A stretch of DNA of 64,000 nucleotides from Kalmusia sp. IMI 367209 (lineage: Eukaryota; Ascomycota; Dothideomycetes; Pleosporales; Didymosphaeriaceae): the NCBI GenBank assembly GCA_027946365.1, contig JAPEUQ010000004.1:3038001-3102000 (forward strand), given 5' to 3'. The notes beneath the pieces were generated by a model that saw only the letters and a program-made list of their open reading frames with translations, searched no databases and was not told the origin of the DNA. Positions 1 to 11,455 of the stretch are shown here, piece by piece; positions within the stretch are counted from its first letter, which is position 1, and every line of letters starts with the position of its first letter. The translations under genes were made by a program, and so were the position numbers.

Positions 1-491
1 TGTGCTGGCATTCATCGGTCGACCTATAAAATCTGCAAGAAAACCTTCGATTGTCGGGCTGCTTCGCCAGCTTGAGGGAAGACACCGTGCCCCTAGCAGC
101 CGTCAGTATGACATACTAAGTTGGAATAATGTACTATGTGACTTACGGATCAACGAAGTAACAATGCTGTCCGGGTGCGGTAGGAGAAGACGGTTGATCA
201 GGCCAGGGCGTAAGCCCCCAGCGTTTGCCTCCAAAGTCTGGATCCGCATAGAAAATGACCTATAGTGCCTGTGAGACTCTGTATGATTTCAGATCTGCTT
301 AGACAGACCTCGGTGGGGGTTTCATCGTCGTGTAGTTCTATCAATGGCAAGAACTCAATGGAAGATGGGTCAGTATCGCGCGTAAGTGCTACAGTAATAG
401 AATCGTCCTCAGCAGGCGCGCTGCTATCTTTACGGATGACGGCACCAAGCGCAACTGTAGAGACGGCAAAGAGGGGTATAATGACGCGCAT
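1..491 (-). CDS. Beta/gamma-crystallin-like small secreted protein (partial, cut by window edge)
   Basis: Three exons read on the minus strand: 491-309, 259-147 and 92 to beyond base 1. The ATG at 491 starts a clear signal peptide (MRVIIPLFAVSTVALGA). Introns are 308-260 (49 nt, gtctgt...ctatag) and 146-93 (54 nt, gtaagt...ctgctag with a CTGAC branch site); phases agree throughout. After an acidic pro-like stretch the mature part reads FYADPDFGGKRWGL, then HCYFVDP, then VSSLKLAK and SCRFYRSTDEC. The aromatic-x-D/E-x-x-F-x-G pattern followed by a second Cys-rich strand block is what beta/gamma-crystallin-like fungal secreted proteins show. The C-terminus lies outside the window. The family call rests on motif resemblance only; role unknown, probably extracellular. 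Confidence 0.55.
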
Positions 492-509
492 GGTCACAAA
501 CGCTCGCAA

Positions 510-3456
510 AAGTGAGTGTGATAATGATAGAGGCTATAATGATGAGCGGTAGTCGAATTGGGAGTGCTCGGAGGGAGGAATACAAGAGAGAAAGTAGATG
601 CCGGAGGTGGGGCAAGGTTGATATATCTAGCAGTGAAAGACCGTCGGTCTGTGCGAGGGCAGGAGCGTTTGCCGGCGCGGGTAATAAACTAACAGATGTA
701 TTGACAATCAAATCTTACAAAGCAGTGAACCAAACTCGACATAAGGGGAAATTACTACCCCCATTTATTGGTTTAGTAAAAGCTATGACACCGTAGGCGA
801 CCGTTCACGCTAGAAAGCTGTACAGTACTCCTGACTATACAGTTGATAACTCAGAATATTACATAGCCATTGCGGTAGGCTTGTATGCTCAATACGCTCG
901 AATGACATACGGTATTCAATAAGTTATAAGTAGAGCTATGCTGAGATAAGAGAATAGAGTGAAGAACACGCACATGGCCATGAAAGGCACCAGAACAATC
1001 GCATATCGAACAAGCGCAGTGTCCCATCCCTACGATCGCTCCTTCCACGTATATCAGCTAGCTGACGAGATATCATTCGACTACATGTCTGCACTGGCAA
1101 GAGGATCAGCGTTGTCAAGCAACTTGGCATCTTTCCAATTCCTGCCCTCTAGATTGGCACGAGAAAACGAGACATGGGCTCTAGCACTTAGAGGAGCTTC
1201 ACACATCGTTAGTACGTAGCTATCCTAAACCTAGCTCCCTATTAGATCAAGAGCGAAGTCATAGGACAGGCAGTCAGGTTGGCATCTAATGTGAGGAACT
1301 CCCCCTTTATTTACTTCCATCACTCAAACTCAAATGTTCGGGGGACATGATGGTTCATCGTGCGCATACACGGTTTTACTAAGTGCACCCTCCCTTTGGA
1401 AAAGGTTTCTCCAAGCAGTCGGACCTACACACCGCAGTCACTGTTGCCGCCATCCCTTTCCGTTGAAGACATCAGGCGTCGGAAAGTGAACATATTGTCG
1501 CAATCAAACCGCCAAGAAAAACTGTAGAGGCTGGTGAAGGTCGAAGCCGGTGCACGATCCATCAAATGACGCTCAGCGCTGCGGGTTATGCACCAGTGGT
1601 TCTCTTCTGCAACACGCTGAATACGGAATTTTCACGTGTCGGCAAAGCGGATGATATGGCTGCAGAACTTCTTGCAATTGACTACAAAAGCACCAACTTT
1701 AACAACAGAACCCCACAAAATAGGCAAACTTAATCGGAATCGGACACGTTTTTCAAGCGACTTTGTTCATGGGGGCAAGTGACAATCTCCGATGGTCCTA
1801 CATCACCTTGCATCACCGCCTGCTGCGCGGCGCCAGGCGTCCGAAACGCCTAAGGACCCATGCTCGCAAGCAACGCCCCCTTTCCCTCCGTCACATGTTG
1901 CCCTCCCACTCCCACCTCTCTCCCTTTCCCCCTCCATCCGTCCACCGCCGGGCCCCCCTCGCAAACAAAGTAAAGGACCCGCCTTTTCGCCCCGTAGGGC
2001 TGCATGACGCTCGGCTTCGCCCTGCGCGTGGAGCGCACTCCCCGGAACCCTGAAGCCAACCTAAAGCCTATGTTGACCGCACGCTTAATCCTACGCTCGT
2101 TGCCAAAACCCAAGCCCAGCAGAACCACGGGGTTGGGAAGTTGGGTAGCAAGGCGTAAAGCTTAGTAGTAACAGCCGGTTCTGAGTCACTGACGAGCTTC
2201 ATTGCCAGTAGCGCAGAGGTTTTTCCTTGGTGTGTAGGCAGCATCGATTTGCAAGCGGCCGGTGCGCGCCTCGATTGGACGGCCAAAGCTGAGCTGAACA
2301 TTACGCGCCGAAGGTCCTTCGTCGCGCCGCGGCGCACTCCGATGCTTTTCCTCACTGCTTTCTCAGCGCCTGCGCGAAACACTTTGCGAACCTTCGATGT
2401 ATGCAAGGATTTTGAATTTTTTTTCTGTTGTGCGTCCGGCGTTGCATCCCGGCCGGCCTCTGCCCGCCCCTGCCGCTCACCCACCCCCATTCACCCTCCC
2501 CTCCTCCCCCTCGTCTTAGGTTGCCCGCCGCATCAGCATCAGTGCGCCACCCAGCAATCCCATTTCCTCCGATGCGCTCGTAATGGTAGACCGTCCCCCC
2601 GGCTACTTCGGGAAGGTGTGTCCAAGAAGGCAATACTGAAACGGGCCTTTAGCACTGCTTTGGTTGCCTTCTTTCGGGGGGTGTGTGTGTGCCCTGCAAG
2701 GCGAGCGCGTGGCCGGAGCCTCGGAGGACGACGTACGGTGACGGCACTATAAAACTAGCATAGCCTCGATTGAGGCACATTACACCGCATGAGAGAGCGG
2801 ACGCGTGATCTGTGCGACGGAGGCTCGCAAATGGTGGAGGGTGTTTGTAGAAAACTTAGGCCGAGGTCGAGGTTCGCTCGCTCGCTCGTTCGCGTACGCG
2901 TACAACGATGGCTGCGCGCGCAATGGTAAGCCTGAACTCGCAAGCGCCTGTCCTCGAAGGATGCGGCGGCGCATTGATCGCGCTGAGGATCAGCGGTGAT
3001 CTGAGCGCGCAGTGTGAACTCAAATTCAAGTGCAGGTGAAACAGGTGAACTTCGCAGATAGTTGTGTGGTAGACGCCATGTATTGATTATCATTGTTGGA
3101 TGAGTGCAGACACCCCTGCGTCGTGGAGGCAGAGGCGCAATGGGGTGTGTACATCCAAAACATGCAATGCCGCTTCGACGCCCAAATCATTGACCAGTAT
3201 GCAATGCCATGCTTGACAGAAAGGACTCCCCCCTGCACAAGCGCAGTAAAAGCGACATGTCTACCATGGAATAATCAAAGGGTATAGTGCTGAAAAAGCA
3301 GAAACAAAAAGGCCGGCTACTAAGCCTAGACGATCAACGACAACCTACTACAATGGTTGATAACACCTAACAGCATCAGTCTTTGAACATGAAAGAATCC
3401 AGAGAACACTTACCAGATCACTGGCGTTGCAGATCGGAGACATCCTGGATCGATGT
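510..3456. other. Intergenic, no gene recognised
   Basis: About 2.9 kb between the crystallin-like gene and the first Cys-rich gene. Open frames near 1.76-2.75 kb lie in GC-rich DNA, overlap on both strands and have low-complexity Pro/Arg/Ser composition, so I read them as chance frames. A short GCTC-type tandem repeat followed by alternating CG/TA sequence sits near 2876-2905. Confidence 0.5.
2874..2905. repeat. Short GCTC simple repeat next to alternating CG/TA tract
   Basis: The sequence shows consecutive gctc units followed by cgttcgcgtacgcgtac, a short self-complementary alternating tract. No gene association is visible. Confidence 0.6.
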
Positions 3457-4011
3457 CTACCTATACACCTTCTCTACACGACAACATCCGGTGTTGTTGT
3501 GATTGTTACAGTTTGTACATGACGAGTAGAGACTGCAATTGAAAGGCCCATACTGGCAGCGGCAGCAGTACCATACGTATTCGACCACCGGCTTCCTGCC
3601 TCCTTCAACAGGGACGTAGTGGGTGAAACCAGGAGAAGAGAGCATACTGGTACAGTCGAGCGGAAAGGCGGCATAGTCTCTCGAATCGGGAAGCTGATTG
3701 AGACTGCGGGAAACCTTGCTGCTGAAGGGATTGCCGGCATGGATGCTTTTCTCAAAGGGCGCGCCAGAAACTGGTGAAGGTACTTGTGAGAGAGAATCGT
3801 AAGTCGCCATGTAGAAATGAGACGGTTGGTCGATATTGCGGCTCGGACTTGACCCGGTGTCTGCGACGTTCGACTCCTGTTTAAGAGAGTCTCTCTGCTC
3901 TGCTGTACAGTTCGAGCATGGTCGGTGGCCGCACTCGATGCAGGATTTGACGAGAGTGGCGTTGTGTGCCCCACTCCGGCAGCAGCAGCAGTACCAGTAT
4001 GTAGTAGGCAT
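3457..4011 (-). CDS. Cys-rich protein with two WYCC zinc-ribbon-like modules
   Basis: Single exon, 184 residues, ATG at 4011. A Cys-rich module lies at each end: residues ~6-35 (WYCCCCRSG then CIECGH and CSNC) and ~147-178 (WYCCRCQYGPF then SCTNCNN and GCC). Each has two Cys pairs about 15-20 residues apart after a WYC start, an arrangement able to hold zinc. The central ~100 residues are Ser/Pro-rich and probably disordered. No signal peptide or membrane segment. Proteins with WYC-x-x-C-x-x-GP modules are frequent in dothideomycete genomes and have no assigned function. A shorter relative lies 1.4 kb away at 5458-5835 on the same strand, suggesting local duplication. Zinc binding is inferred from cysteine spacing alone. 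Confidence 0.75.
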   Translation of the reverse strand: MPTTYWYCCCCRSGAHNATLVKSCIECGHRPCSNCTAEQRDSLKQESNVADTGSSPSRNIDQPSHFYMATYDSLSQVPSPVSGAPFEKSIHAGNPFSSKVSRSLNQLPDSRDYAAFPLDCTSMLSSPGFTHYVPVEGGRKPVVEYVWYCCRCQYGPFNCSLYSSCTNCNNHNNTGCCRVEKVYR

Positions 4012-4833
4012 GCCGTCCTAGTTATTTGGGAGTTGTAGCTGTACAAAAAATGCTACCTAAGAATCGGAGAAAACAAGTGAGCACCTCAACGACTGAGGTC
4101 TTCGAGGCAGTGTACAGAGAGTAGATAAGGAGGAAGCTTAGCTTCATATATGTTCGAGTGAACACAGGGACGAAGGACGAGCACGGCCACAATGACCAAA
4201 ACATGAGGCACGCTCGAGCGGTGTTGCCGCTAGGGCATGTCGCCCCGTAGCCCTCTCAACGAGGCCGTCCTGAAGGGCACGCGTGCACCGGACCCTAGCT
4301 AAACAGGTGATCTCAACGGCCGTGACGCAAGGGCCCGTCGCAAAGCGTCTCGGTCGCAATACCGGCGGTGAGAGAAAGCGGTCCGTAGTGTGATTGGTAG
4401 TCTGTGTCGGTGAGAGGGGCAACCGGAGGTGTCGATACCGGACCTTCCCTGGGCGGAAACCTGCTTGGTTTAGCAGCAGGACGAACTAATTTTCTGTCAG
4501 AAAGAAAACCGTGCGATTTATGGCTCTGATTTTAGTGATATGTATCATTTCGCAATGAATCAGGCAAAAGTCTAGCCTGGTATCGTCGCCTGAGGCGCAA
4601 AGACATACGGCCAGGTTTCTCTGGTGGTGGGAACGCCACAGACTATTATCCTTTCGCCGGAAAGTTGCGAGGGACGCTGATTCGCCGGTCAGTAGTCCTA
4701 TGCTCGCGACGCCTGAGGCCTGAGTGAGCCTGACATCGTCAGCAATGCCTCTAGGGAATGCCGGCATCCAGAAGGAAAATGCCAAATTCTCCGAGATACG
4801 CAGGCCAGATCGTACCTGCATCTAGATCGCCTC
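4012..4833. other. Intergenic, no convincing gene
   Basis: Short overlapping frames on both strands without recognisable motifs. The region lies between the Cys-rich gene and a low-confidence three-exon candidate. Confidence 0.4.
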
Positions 4834-5450
4834 CTACAGCATCCTGTAATATCTCGTTGTAGAGGGTCTGGTCAGGCTGGCAAGGCCGGCCCCCAAAAGT
4901 GGTGCAACGTGCATGCTGTGTAACATCTCTTGGAACCTGTAGGCGCACGGAAAGAACTAAGCGACGAGTAAAAGTCAAAATATAGTAATAAATTGAAAGA
5001 ATAAGATTCGTGTATACCAGCTTGGGTCCTCAATGAAGAGGTAGTCCTCAGCAGATCCTTTAAAGTCTATCAAACGATCGAGCGATGGTGTTCCATAACC
5101 CACACAACATAAGGCCAGCGGAAAGACCTTTAGATTTATCCGAACAAATGAAAGATCAAACGAAGGGCTGTGATATTACAAAAGAAATTCAGAGAAATGA
5201 ATAACGAGAGCAAATAGGGAATTGTAGTTCGAAAAATCAGGCTAACATAATTGCACCTAAAGAAAATGTGCTGGCTGATATGAAGAGGTAAACGTAGATA
5301 TTGCGAATCATGAACGTATTCTGACAGATAGGAGCAGGCGCAGTCGCAAGTAGCACGAGGACCATGAAAAACAAGTGTTCCAGAGCCGAGACGGTAGTAG
5401 CTGGTTGACCAAATTAGAGCCTGAATTTTCTGCCCGACGGACGCTCTCAT
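4834..5450 (-). CDS. Candidate three-exon small gene, unrecognised
   Basis: A phase-consistent model runs ATG 5450 to TAG 4834: exons 5450-5257, 5167-5018 and 4936-4834, with introns of 89 nt (gtgcaa...atcacag) and 81 nt (gtatac...cctacag). The product would have 148 residues and include the pieces VGYGTPSLDRLIDFKGSAED and APLLGAGLASL. I recognise no domain. Against it: the ATG lies only 7 bases past the stop of the next gene upstream on the same strand, leaving almost no promoter room, and the first donor is weak. It could be chance frames or a 3' extension of the neighbouring transcript. Confidence 0.25.
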
Positions 5451-5457
5451 ACCTGAT

Positions 5458-5835
5458 TTATTTGGCCGTGGTAGTTGTGCAGCACCCATCCCTCATATGT
5501 CCACACATGGGGCAACCAACGATAATGTTTCCATGTGGACCATCGCCACAGTTCCCACAATACCAGACTGTTTTCGGCGGTGGACCAAATTGAAGGGGCC
5601 CTTCGAAGTCGGCGTCATGATTTCCATGGCACGGACCGGCGGCGTACGAAGGAACAGGAGGGGTGATCGAACCAGATGGGCTGCATTGTCTAAGGTTCGA
5701 ATATGCGAAACTCTCCGTATCGCAAGGACCGAAGGGCTGCCCAATGACTTGCTGTGGGCTCTGAAGTTGGTCGTCGACTTGCTGGGATGCGCCAGCAGAG
5801 AGGGCAGGGAAGCGCAAGGTAGAAAGGGCAGGCAT
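5458..5835 (-). CDS. Short Cys-rich WYC zinc-ribbon-like protein (paralogue of 3457-4011)
   Basis: Single exon, 125 residues, ATG at 5835. The N-terminal ~85 residues are Gln/Ser/Pro-rich. The C-terminal module (~90-120) reads WYCGNCGDGP, VGCPMCGHM and GCC, the same layout as the C-terminal module of the protein at 3457-4011: WYC-x-x-C-x-x-GP, then C-x-x-C-x-H, then CC. It has one module where its neighbour has two. A duplication followed by loss of the first module, or the reverse, would explain the pair. Function unknown; zinc binding inferred. Confidence 0.65.
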   Translation of the reverse strand: MPALSTLRFPALSAGASQQVDDQLQSPQQVIGQPFGPCDTESFAYSNLRQCSPSGSITPPVPSYAAGPCHGNHDADFEGPLQFGPPPKTVWYCGNCGDGPHGNIIVGCPMCGHMRDGCCTTTTAK

Positions 5836-6656
5836 GTTATCGAAATAGAGGAGGAAGAGTAAAGTGAAGCGTTGACGAAATAGGAGTCAGTAGTTGAGTG
5901 GCCTAGAAGCAACGGTATGTTCAAAGCAGGGCGTTGGTGGCTAATGGAATCTTGCCAGAGGGAAAGCTTTATATTCTACATACCGGGGAGTCCTTCCACA
6001 AGAGGGCGGCGAGCTTCCTGTTCCTGAGGAAGGCAAAGGATGAAAGCATGAGCCACTCACTAAGCCGAGGGCCGTTACGCTTAGGGAGGCTGCCATGAAG
6101 AGGCAGTCAGGCCGTGGTGAGTGAGCGTGGCTTAACATGGATGCGTACGAGTGATGAGGGTCAGTGTATGCCCTACGATGAGCATCGGCCATATCCGAAC
6201 ATGAGTCGGCATCCTAGCGTCATGAGAGAGAACGTGGTTGGCCTCGGCGACAGAGGTGCAGACATCCGACAGCTTAGGCCGTGGAGAGCGTTGGGTCGCA
6301 ATAGGAAGTCTTGCTGAAGACAAGCAGCGACCCACGCGCGGCTCTTGCGTGTGACTAAATAACGGCGGTCGGGGTGTCAGTACGGAAGCTGAGTGGACGG
6401 CGGTGTCGCGGGGGTCATAGGCAAATAGGGAACAAACTCGTGATGACAACGGTAAAACGTGGGCATGCAAGGCGACAGCGACACAAAGTTTGCCGGTAGA
6501 GTTGTTGGTTGGCGACGCTTGTGTGTGGGCCCATCCGCTCAGCGACTAGGCGTTGCCTGCTTTTGCCTTGTCTGCTTCCGAGATGAAGTGAGTTTCAAAA
6601 CGATAAACAACAACAATACCGTTCGTACATCGTTGCAAGATTGGCCTCTACGCGTG
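5836..6656. other. Intergenic, nothing recognised
   Basis: Short overlapping frames only; no motif, repeat or RNA gene seen. It probably includes the promoter of the minus-strand Cys-rich gene ending at 5835. Confidence 0.5.
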
Positions 6657-6941
6657 TTACGTGAGACGACGATACTTTACGAATGCGGTCCTGCCCCGGC
6701 AATATCGATTAAGGATGTTTGGTGGTGTCTGCCAGGAAGAGACCCTGAGATTCGGATCACGGTAGCGCATCTACGGCCTGGTCTCCGGGAGGCATCCATT
6801 GAAACGGTTACATGTGTCTTACTCGCATAGCTGTAGCTGGTCAATCTGCCGAGTGTCAAGGAAGTCGCGCACTGTTCGAGCAAGGTCGCTCATTGTGTTG
6901 AGGTTAGCCGCGGCAACGGGGAACAAAAAGTAGACGAGCAT
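6657..6941 (-). CDS. Possible two-exon small protein, unrecognised
   Basis: ATG at 6941 opens an exon to 6823 with a hydrophobic start (MLVYFLFPVAAANL). It is followed by a good donor (gtaaga at 6822), a 78-nt intron ending ctcag, and an exon 6744-6657 closing with TAA. Phases match and the product would be 68 residues. There is no recognisable domain and the frames are short, so this could be chance. Listed because the donor and acceptor are both good. Confidence 0.2.
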
Positions 6942-8989
6942 TGACGTTGAAGGGCATGGAAGGGGCCAAGGTACAAGAGTTAGTGAGTCGCAAGGCGAGA
7001 GCAGGCTAAGCGAGCATTGGGATATGAAAGTTGTAGCGAGATAGTGATGATGGTCTTACACGCACTGAGACTTGACCAGACGGGTGGAAGTTACGAAATT
7101 CACCGAGCTCTTATGAAATACCTCGATGGGTTCTCTATGCACAAGTTGCTAATTGCGGCAGAGCTCGAGGGTGGCGGCGCTGAAGAGAGACGATGGGGTC
7201 GATTCGGAGGTCTTGGATGACGAAGGGCGGTCGACCTACTCGAATCATGGCGAGGCGGCAGCACCCCAGGCTAGTAAGCAGATTTCAAATGTGTAATTCT
7301 CCTAAGCGTTCAGATGTGTGCTATGGTCGCATCAGCCAATGTCACCCCGCTATTTGTGGGCTTTTGTTCTGTCCGAGCGCAGTGTCGGACACTTTGTAAT
7401 TGTGCGGGGCCAAACGGTACGTAGACGCAGGTACTTGCCAACGGTGGTCGGATGTAGTGTGGTCGACATGGAAGATTGGGGCGATGGAATCGAACTACAG
7501 CACTATACAGCGAATTAGTCCCTAGGTCACTGCTTGCTGCCGAGCCATGTAGCTTACTGAGTGATGACTGGTGCTGCACATAGCAGGCGAAAAGTTTCCC
7601 TAGGCAGACGCAGATTGAGCGAGGCCAGTACAGATTGTGAGGCTCACGCAGCCCGGCAGACGGCCGGTGTATAGCTCGGTGAAGAGGTCATCTTCCTTTC
7701 CGTCTTCGCACCCAGGGGCGCAGCAACTTAATATTCGTTCCTTTGCCAGGCCATTGAAAGCGCCTAGGGCAACAATTCTTTCCATCCGGTGCCATTATGC
7801 TTCACTCTTGCAAGTGGAAGAGCCACGAGCCCAGGTCGCGTGTTCAAATCGCCGGAAAGAGTCCTCGGCTGGGCCTCAGCTGCCGCTCTGGGGACCAAGG
7901 TCGGAGGGGGGGTGGTAGGACAGGTCTCAGGCTACATCTAAAAACAGCGATGGGATGCAAGGCTGAGAAATTCCGGTGAAGGATGCGTGCTAGTTCTGGG
8001 GCGGCCACCGGGTCTGTCCAACGGATGTTGCAGTGGATGGCGATACGTGACATCTAGGCGACAAGCATGGAAGTATTTGCCTCGGGGAACAAGAGCATGT
8101 GTGCCCGGTTGCATGTTTGAAGCTGAAGGGAAGGGAAGGCTGAGTGCGGAGGTTGGATTTGCTTTTGAGATGAGATGAGATGATATGCAGGCCATGACTC
8201 GGCGGCTTCCCGCGCGGAAAGAGGGTGGAAACGACATGACATTGCAGCGGCGCAACCGAGCCAAAAAAAAAAAAAAAGATGGGCCGGAGATTGTAGAGAA
8301 GCCGATGAGAGAAGCCATGCAAAAATTGGCGCACAGTCTGGAGGTGGGAAGCGATGCGCTGTGTGAGGGTAGCGGTGAAGTGGGGCAGCGATAGCGACGT
8401 GTGCGGCGACGTGTGAGGCAAGAGCAATCTGACCGCTACGCCGCATGCATACCCCGCACGGCACCCGCCAGCATTGAGTTGGCTTGCAGCCGCAGGCAAA
8501 CAACGCGATTCTCGAGAATTGCATGGCTTTGTGACTTGACGATGGCATTTGTGGTGTTGATGTTTGCCCTCTGAAACGAAGACCCGAATTGACCAATGAC
8601 CGCGCCCGCGCCGTGCTTCGTCCGAACACGAGGCTGGGGGTGGCGTAGACGCTAGCCGCCATGGCCGCCGTCGCCGCGATCCAAGCAGATTGCAACCTCA
8701 GCTCATCGCTCCTAACTCTACCAAACATCACCACCGACTGTCACCACAGCGCTGTCCTGGAGCGCCCATCTCCGGAATTTTTGTGGACTCCCTGTCGTCG
8801 CGGCCATGATTTGTGGATAGCCCGTTGAAGCCCTCCACGCGCGGTCACCCGCAGCCCAACAAACTTCCTCTTCGCGCCGTAAACAGCGGCCTGTCATCGG
8901 CTTCCCTATCGTTCACGTACCAAGAAAGCACCGAACTAGTACTCCTACCGTTTTCCGCTCCGAGCGCCTTGCACGTTGGGTAGCCCAGC
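6942..8989. other. Intergenic, no gene recognised; poly-A tract
   Basis: Two kilobases with overlapping low-complexity frames only. It holds a GAGAT tandem (about 8167-8181) and a 15-base A run at 8263-8277. The last few hundred bases should contain the promoter of the palmitoyltransferase gene. Confidence 0.5.
8263..8277. repeat. Poly-A tract (15 bases)
   Basis: A run of 15 A residues is seen directly. No flanking target-site duplication or retroelement body was found beside it. Confidence 0.8.
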
Positions 8990-10141
8990 ATGTCTATCTC
9001 GGAGAAGAGCAGCGCCCAACGGCGCACACTAGACCAAAAGATGGGCCAGCTATCGGCTGTCATGATGCCTCTCATCGAAGCGGGAGCCTTGGGGTTCGTG
9101 ACTTACGTCTTTATTTATTCGCTATGCATCAGCTACCTCCTTTCACCGCCCATGGAATTCCAGTCACGTGGTATAACTCCTCGAAAAGGCACGGCGATAG
9201 CCCTCATGACTGTATACTTTCTCCTCCTAGGAACCATACTTCTCACCTGGCTACGACTGCTCCTGGTCATCTGGACGGATCCTGGCGTCGTCCCATTAGG
9301 AAATCCAGAGTCGGAGAAGCTCGACGTGAGCTGGAAGAGTATCGAAAAGTACGACGCCTTCGTCTCAGACTACGATGGTAATCCTCAGTGGTGCGACAAA
9401 TGCCATAATTGGAAGCCTGATCGCGCTCATCATTGTCGCGAGTTGAATCGCTGCGTGCGTCGCATGGATCACTACTGTCCTTGGGTTGGCGGAATTGTCA
9501 GCGAAGGCACCCACAAGTTTTTCATCCAGCTCGTGTTCTACTGTGCCCTGTATACAATGTTCTCGTGGATTCCTCTTGCAATCTTTTTGAGCGAGAGGAG
9601 GCGAGTGTTGAATAGTATGCCTGGGATCTGGATTGCGATGCTTCCACTTTGTGGCATCTTCATGATTTTCAGCGTCACAATGTTTTTCATGACTTTCTGG
9701 AACTTGTCCATAAATTATACAACCATCGAAACATTGCAGCGAGGCGGAGTGCATAACATCGCTATGCTGGCTACCCGAAGAGATCCGAATACGCAGAGCC
9801 CGCGAAGGAATTCGAGTTACAAAAGCGAAGAGAGACCGAACGTCCTGAGGGAGGTGCGGCGTAGTGATGGGCGCGAATACGTCGTTTTTCAAACACAACC
9901 TCTTGTTCACCCCTGGGATCTAGGCAGCATGGAGAATCTACGAAGTGTCATGGGAGACGGCCTCCTGCAGTGGATCCTTCCTTTCCAGATGAGCCCCTGC
10001 GTAAAGCACGAGGATGTCAGAGGCGAGTATGGTTGGAGTAGAGCCGTGTTGGATATGGCCCATGATTGGGAGCGTGATCACCCTGATCGGCGCATCACGC
10101 TGTTGAGTAGTACGAGAAGGAACAGGATAAGAAGCTCATGA
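8990..10141 (+). CDS. pfa5: DHHC-family protein S-palmitoyltransferase, Pfa5-like
   Basis: Single exon, 383 residues. Palmitoyltransferases attach palmitate to cysteines of membrane-associated proteins. Two membrane segments lie at ~30-51 and ~68-95, followed by the TDPG motif (97-100). The Cys-rich domain has C135-x2-C138, HHC at 147-149 and C155, with the catalytic motif DHYC at 160-163 (Cys163 the acyl acceptor). Two more membrane segments lie at ~178-200 and ~215-245. The canonical DHHC is DHYC here, as in the fungal Pfa5 subfamily, so the motif is not a defect. The C-terminal ~120 residues are cytosolic. The ATG at 8990 gives a normal family length. Subfamily assignment is from the DHYC variant and overall layout. 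Confidence 0.9.
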   Translation: MSISEKSSAQRRTLDQKMGQLSAVMMPLIEAGALGFVTYVFIYSLCISYLLSPPMEFQSRGITPRKGTAIALMTVYFLLLGTILLTWLRLLLVIWTDPGVVPLGNPESEKLDVSWKSIEKYDAFVSDYDGNPQWCDKCHNWKPDRAHHCRELNRCVRRMDHYCPWVGGIVSEGTHKFFIQLVFYCALYTMFSWIPLAIFLSERRRVLNSMPGIWIAMLPLCGIFMIFSVTMFFMTFWNLSINYTTIETLQRGGVHNIAMLATRRDPNTQSPRRNSSYKSEERPNVLREVRRSDGREYVVFQTQPLVHPWDLGSMENLRSVMGDGLLQWILPFQMSPCVKHEDVRGEYGWSRAVLDMAHDWERDHPDRRITLLSSTRRNRIRSS

Positions 10142-11181
10142 TGCTTGTGGAAGAGTCGGATCTTGGTCAGATTCGTGACATCTACGTTTACTATTTTTTC
10201 TCATTTCTACGATACCCATACAATCTGAGTCTTGCATACATTTTGGTGTTTTCGCTCCACACAACTTCAAAGACATCAAAGAATGAATGGTACAGTCACC
10301 TACAAACACAACCGGCCATATTCTATCTATCTTCCTAGTTGCACATATTGTCTTCTAAGTCTCAGTGTCGGCCATGCACGTCGCTTTTCCATTCTAAGTA
10401 CAGGCCTAAAATTCAACTCATCACACAGCATGCCGCCTTCCATCCGTATCACCCACGTAACACTTCCATCCACCAACCTTCACCCTATTACAAGCCGCTC
10501 AACATGCCAACCCTTCTCGGATCTTCTCCAGCAGGTATCGCAAATTTTTAGAGGAGACGCTACCCTTTCAAACTCTGGTACGCCGTTTTCACAGACTGGT
10601 ACGCCAAACCAAACGGTCCACGGCCCCCTCCGTTAACGCTTTGCGACGGTTACCGCCGCGTGGGAACCAAAGTACATCACCGACCATGATCTCATCATAT
10701 TCACTATATGATCTTTTCTACGGCAAGTGTCTGGCTTCGCGAACCGTGCGCCGCGTCGCTCCATCGAACGAATCCAAGGTTCCTCAACAACGTCAATGTC
10801 TCCACGACGTTCGCAACCCACCCACGGTGACCAAGGTACCCAACGGCACACCTTCCCCACCAGCACCTCACATCATCAGATCCTCTCGCGCCAATCCTCC
10901 TCTCCGGCACGGCACGCATGAGAAATCCCCAAACAGCCCGGTCCGCTCTCCCCCATGCGCCGAAACAATGACACCTTGCATACGACCTGACACTTGACGC
11001 ACGACACGCCGACATCCACGCGCTCCACTTAACGTGTTTGACGCTCCAAGGAAAACTCGTTGAGCCAGCCCCATCCCATCCATTTCCCCCGCCCTCCTTC
11101 GCAACGCTCCCCTGCTATGCTCCGGCCCCCTAACACAGCGGCGATCCGCACAAGGTTCCCCAGGACTCTTCTCCGGCCCAG

Positions 11182-11210
11182 ACACACACACACGCACATA
11201 CACATAAGCT
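11182..11210. repeat. CA dinucleotide microsatellite (imperfect)
   Basis: Imperfect (AC)n run with single-base interruptions, seen directly. Confidence 0.75.
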
Positions 11211-11429
11211 GAGCCACACGCCACTCCCCCCCTTCAGCATCTGAAATACCAGAAACAAAGAAGCCGCCGACCCGGCGCATCGGGAGAGGAGACAGCCGCG
11301 TTTCGCGTTTCGCTCGGCACTCAAAGCTAGAGAAAGTATATGCCTCCCCTTCCAACCCAATGCCCGCGCCCGCGTTTGAAACATGTCAAGCCTCCAATGA
11401 CGACTTGGAAGCCTCGACTGCCCTTTTGA

Positions 11430-11455
11430 ATTTTTTATTTTTTTTTGGGGGGGGG
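11430..11455. repeat. T-rich tract running into a G10 homopolymer
   Basis: Two T runs split by a single A are followed immediately by ten G residues. The tract lies between genes with no visible element around it. Confidence 0.8.

Noticed and set aside
2249..2752. 167-codon plus-strand frame
   Set aside because: Overlaps an antisense frame of similar length and has Arg/Pro/Ser-rich composition without motifs.
8054..8734. 226-codon minus-strand frame upstream of the palmitoyltransferase
   Set aside because: Ala/Ser/Pro-rich with a poly-Phe run produced by the A15 tract; no domain or splice support.
10430..10636. 68-codon plus-strand frame with a small internal duplication
   Set aside because: It has a good ATG context but no homology I recognise and no further exon that joins in phase.
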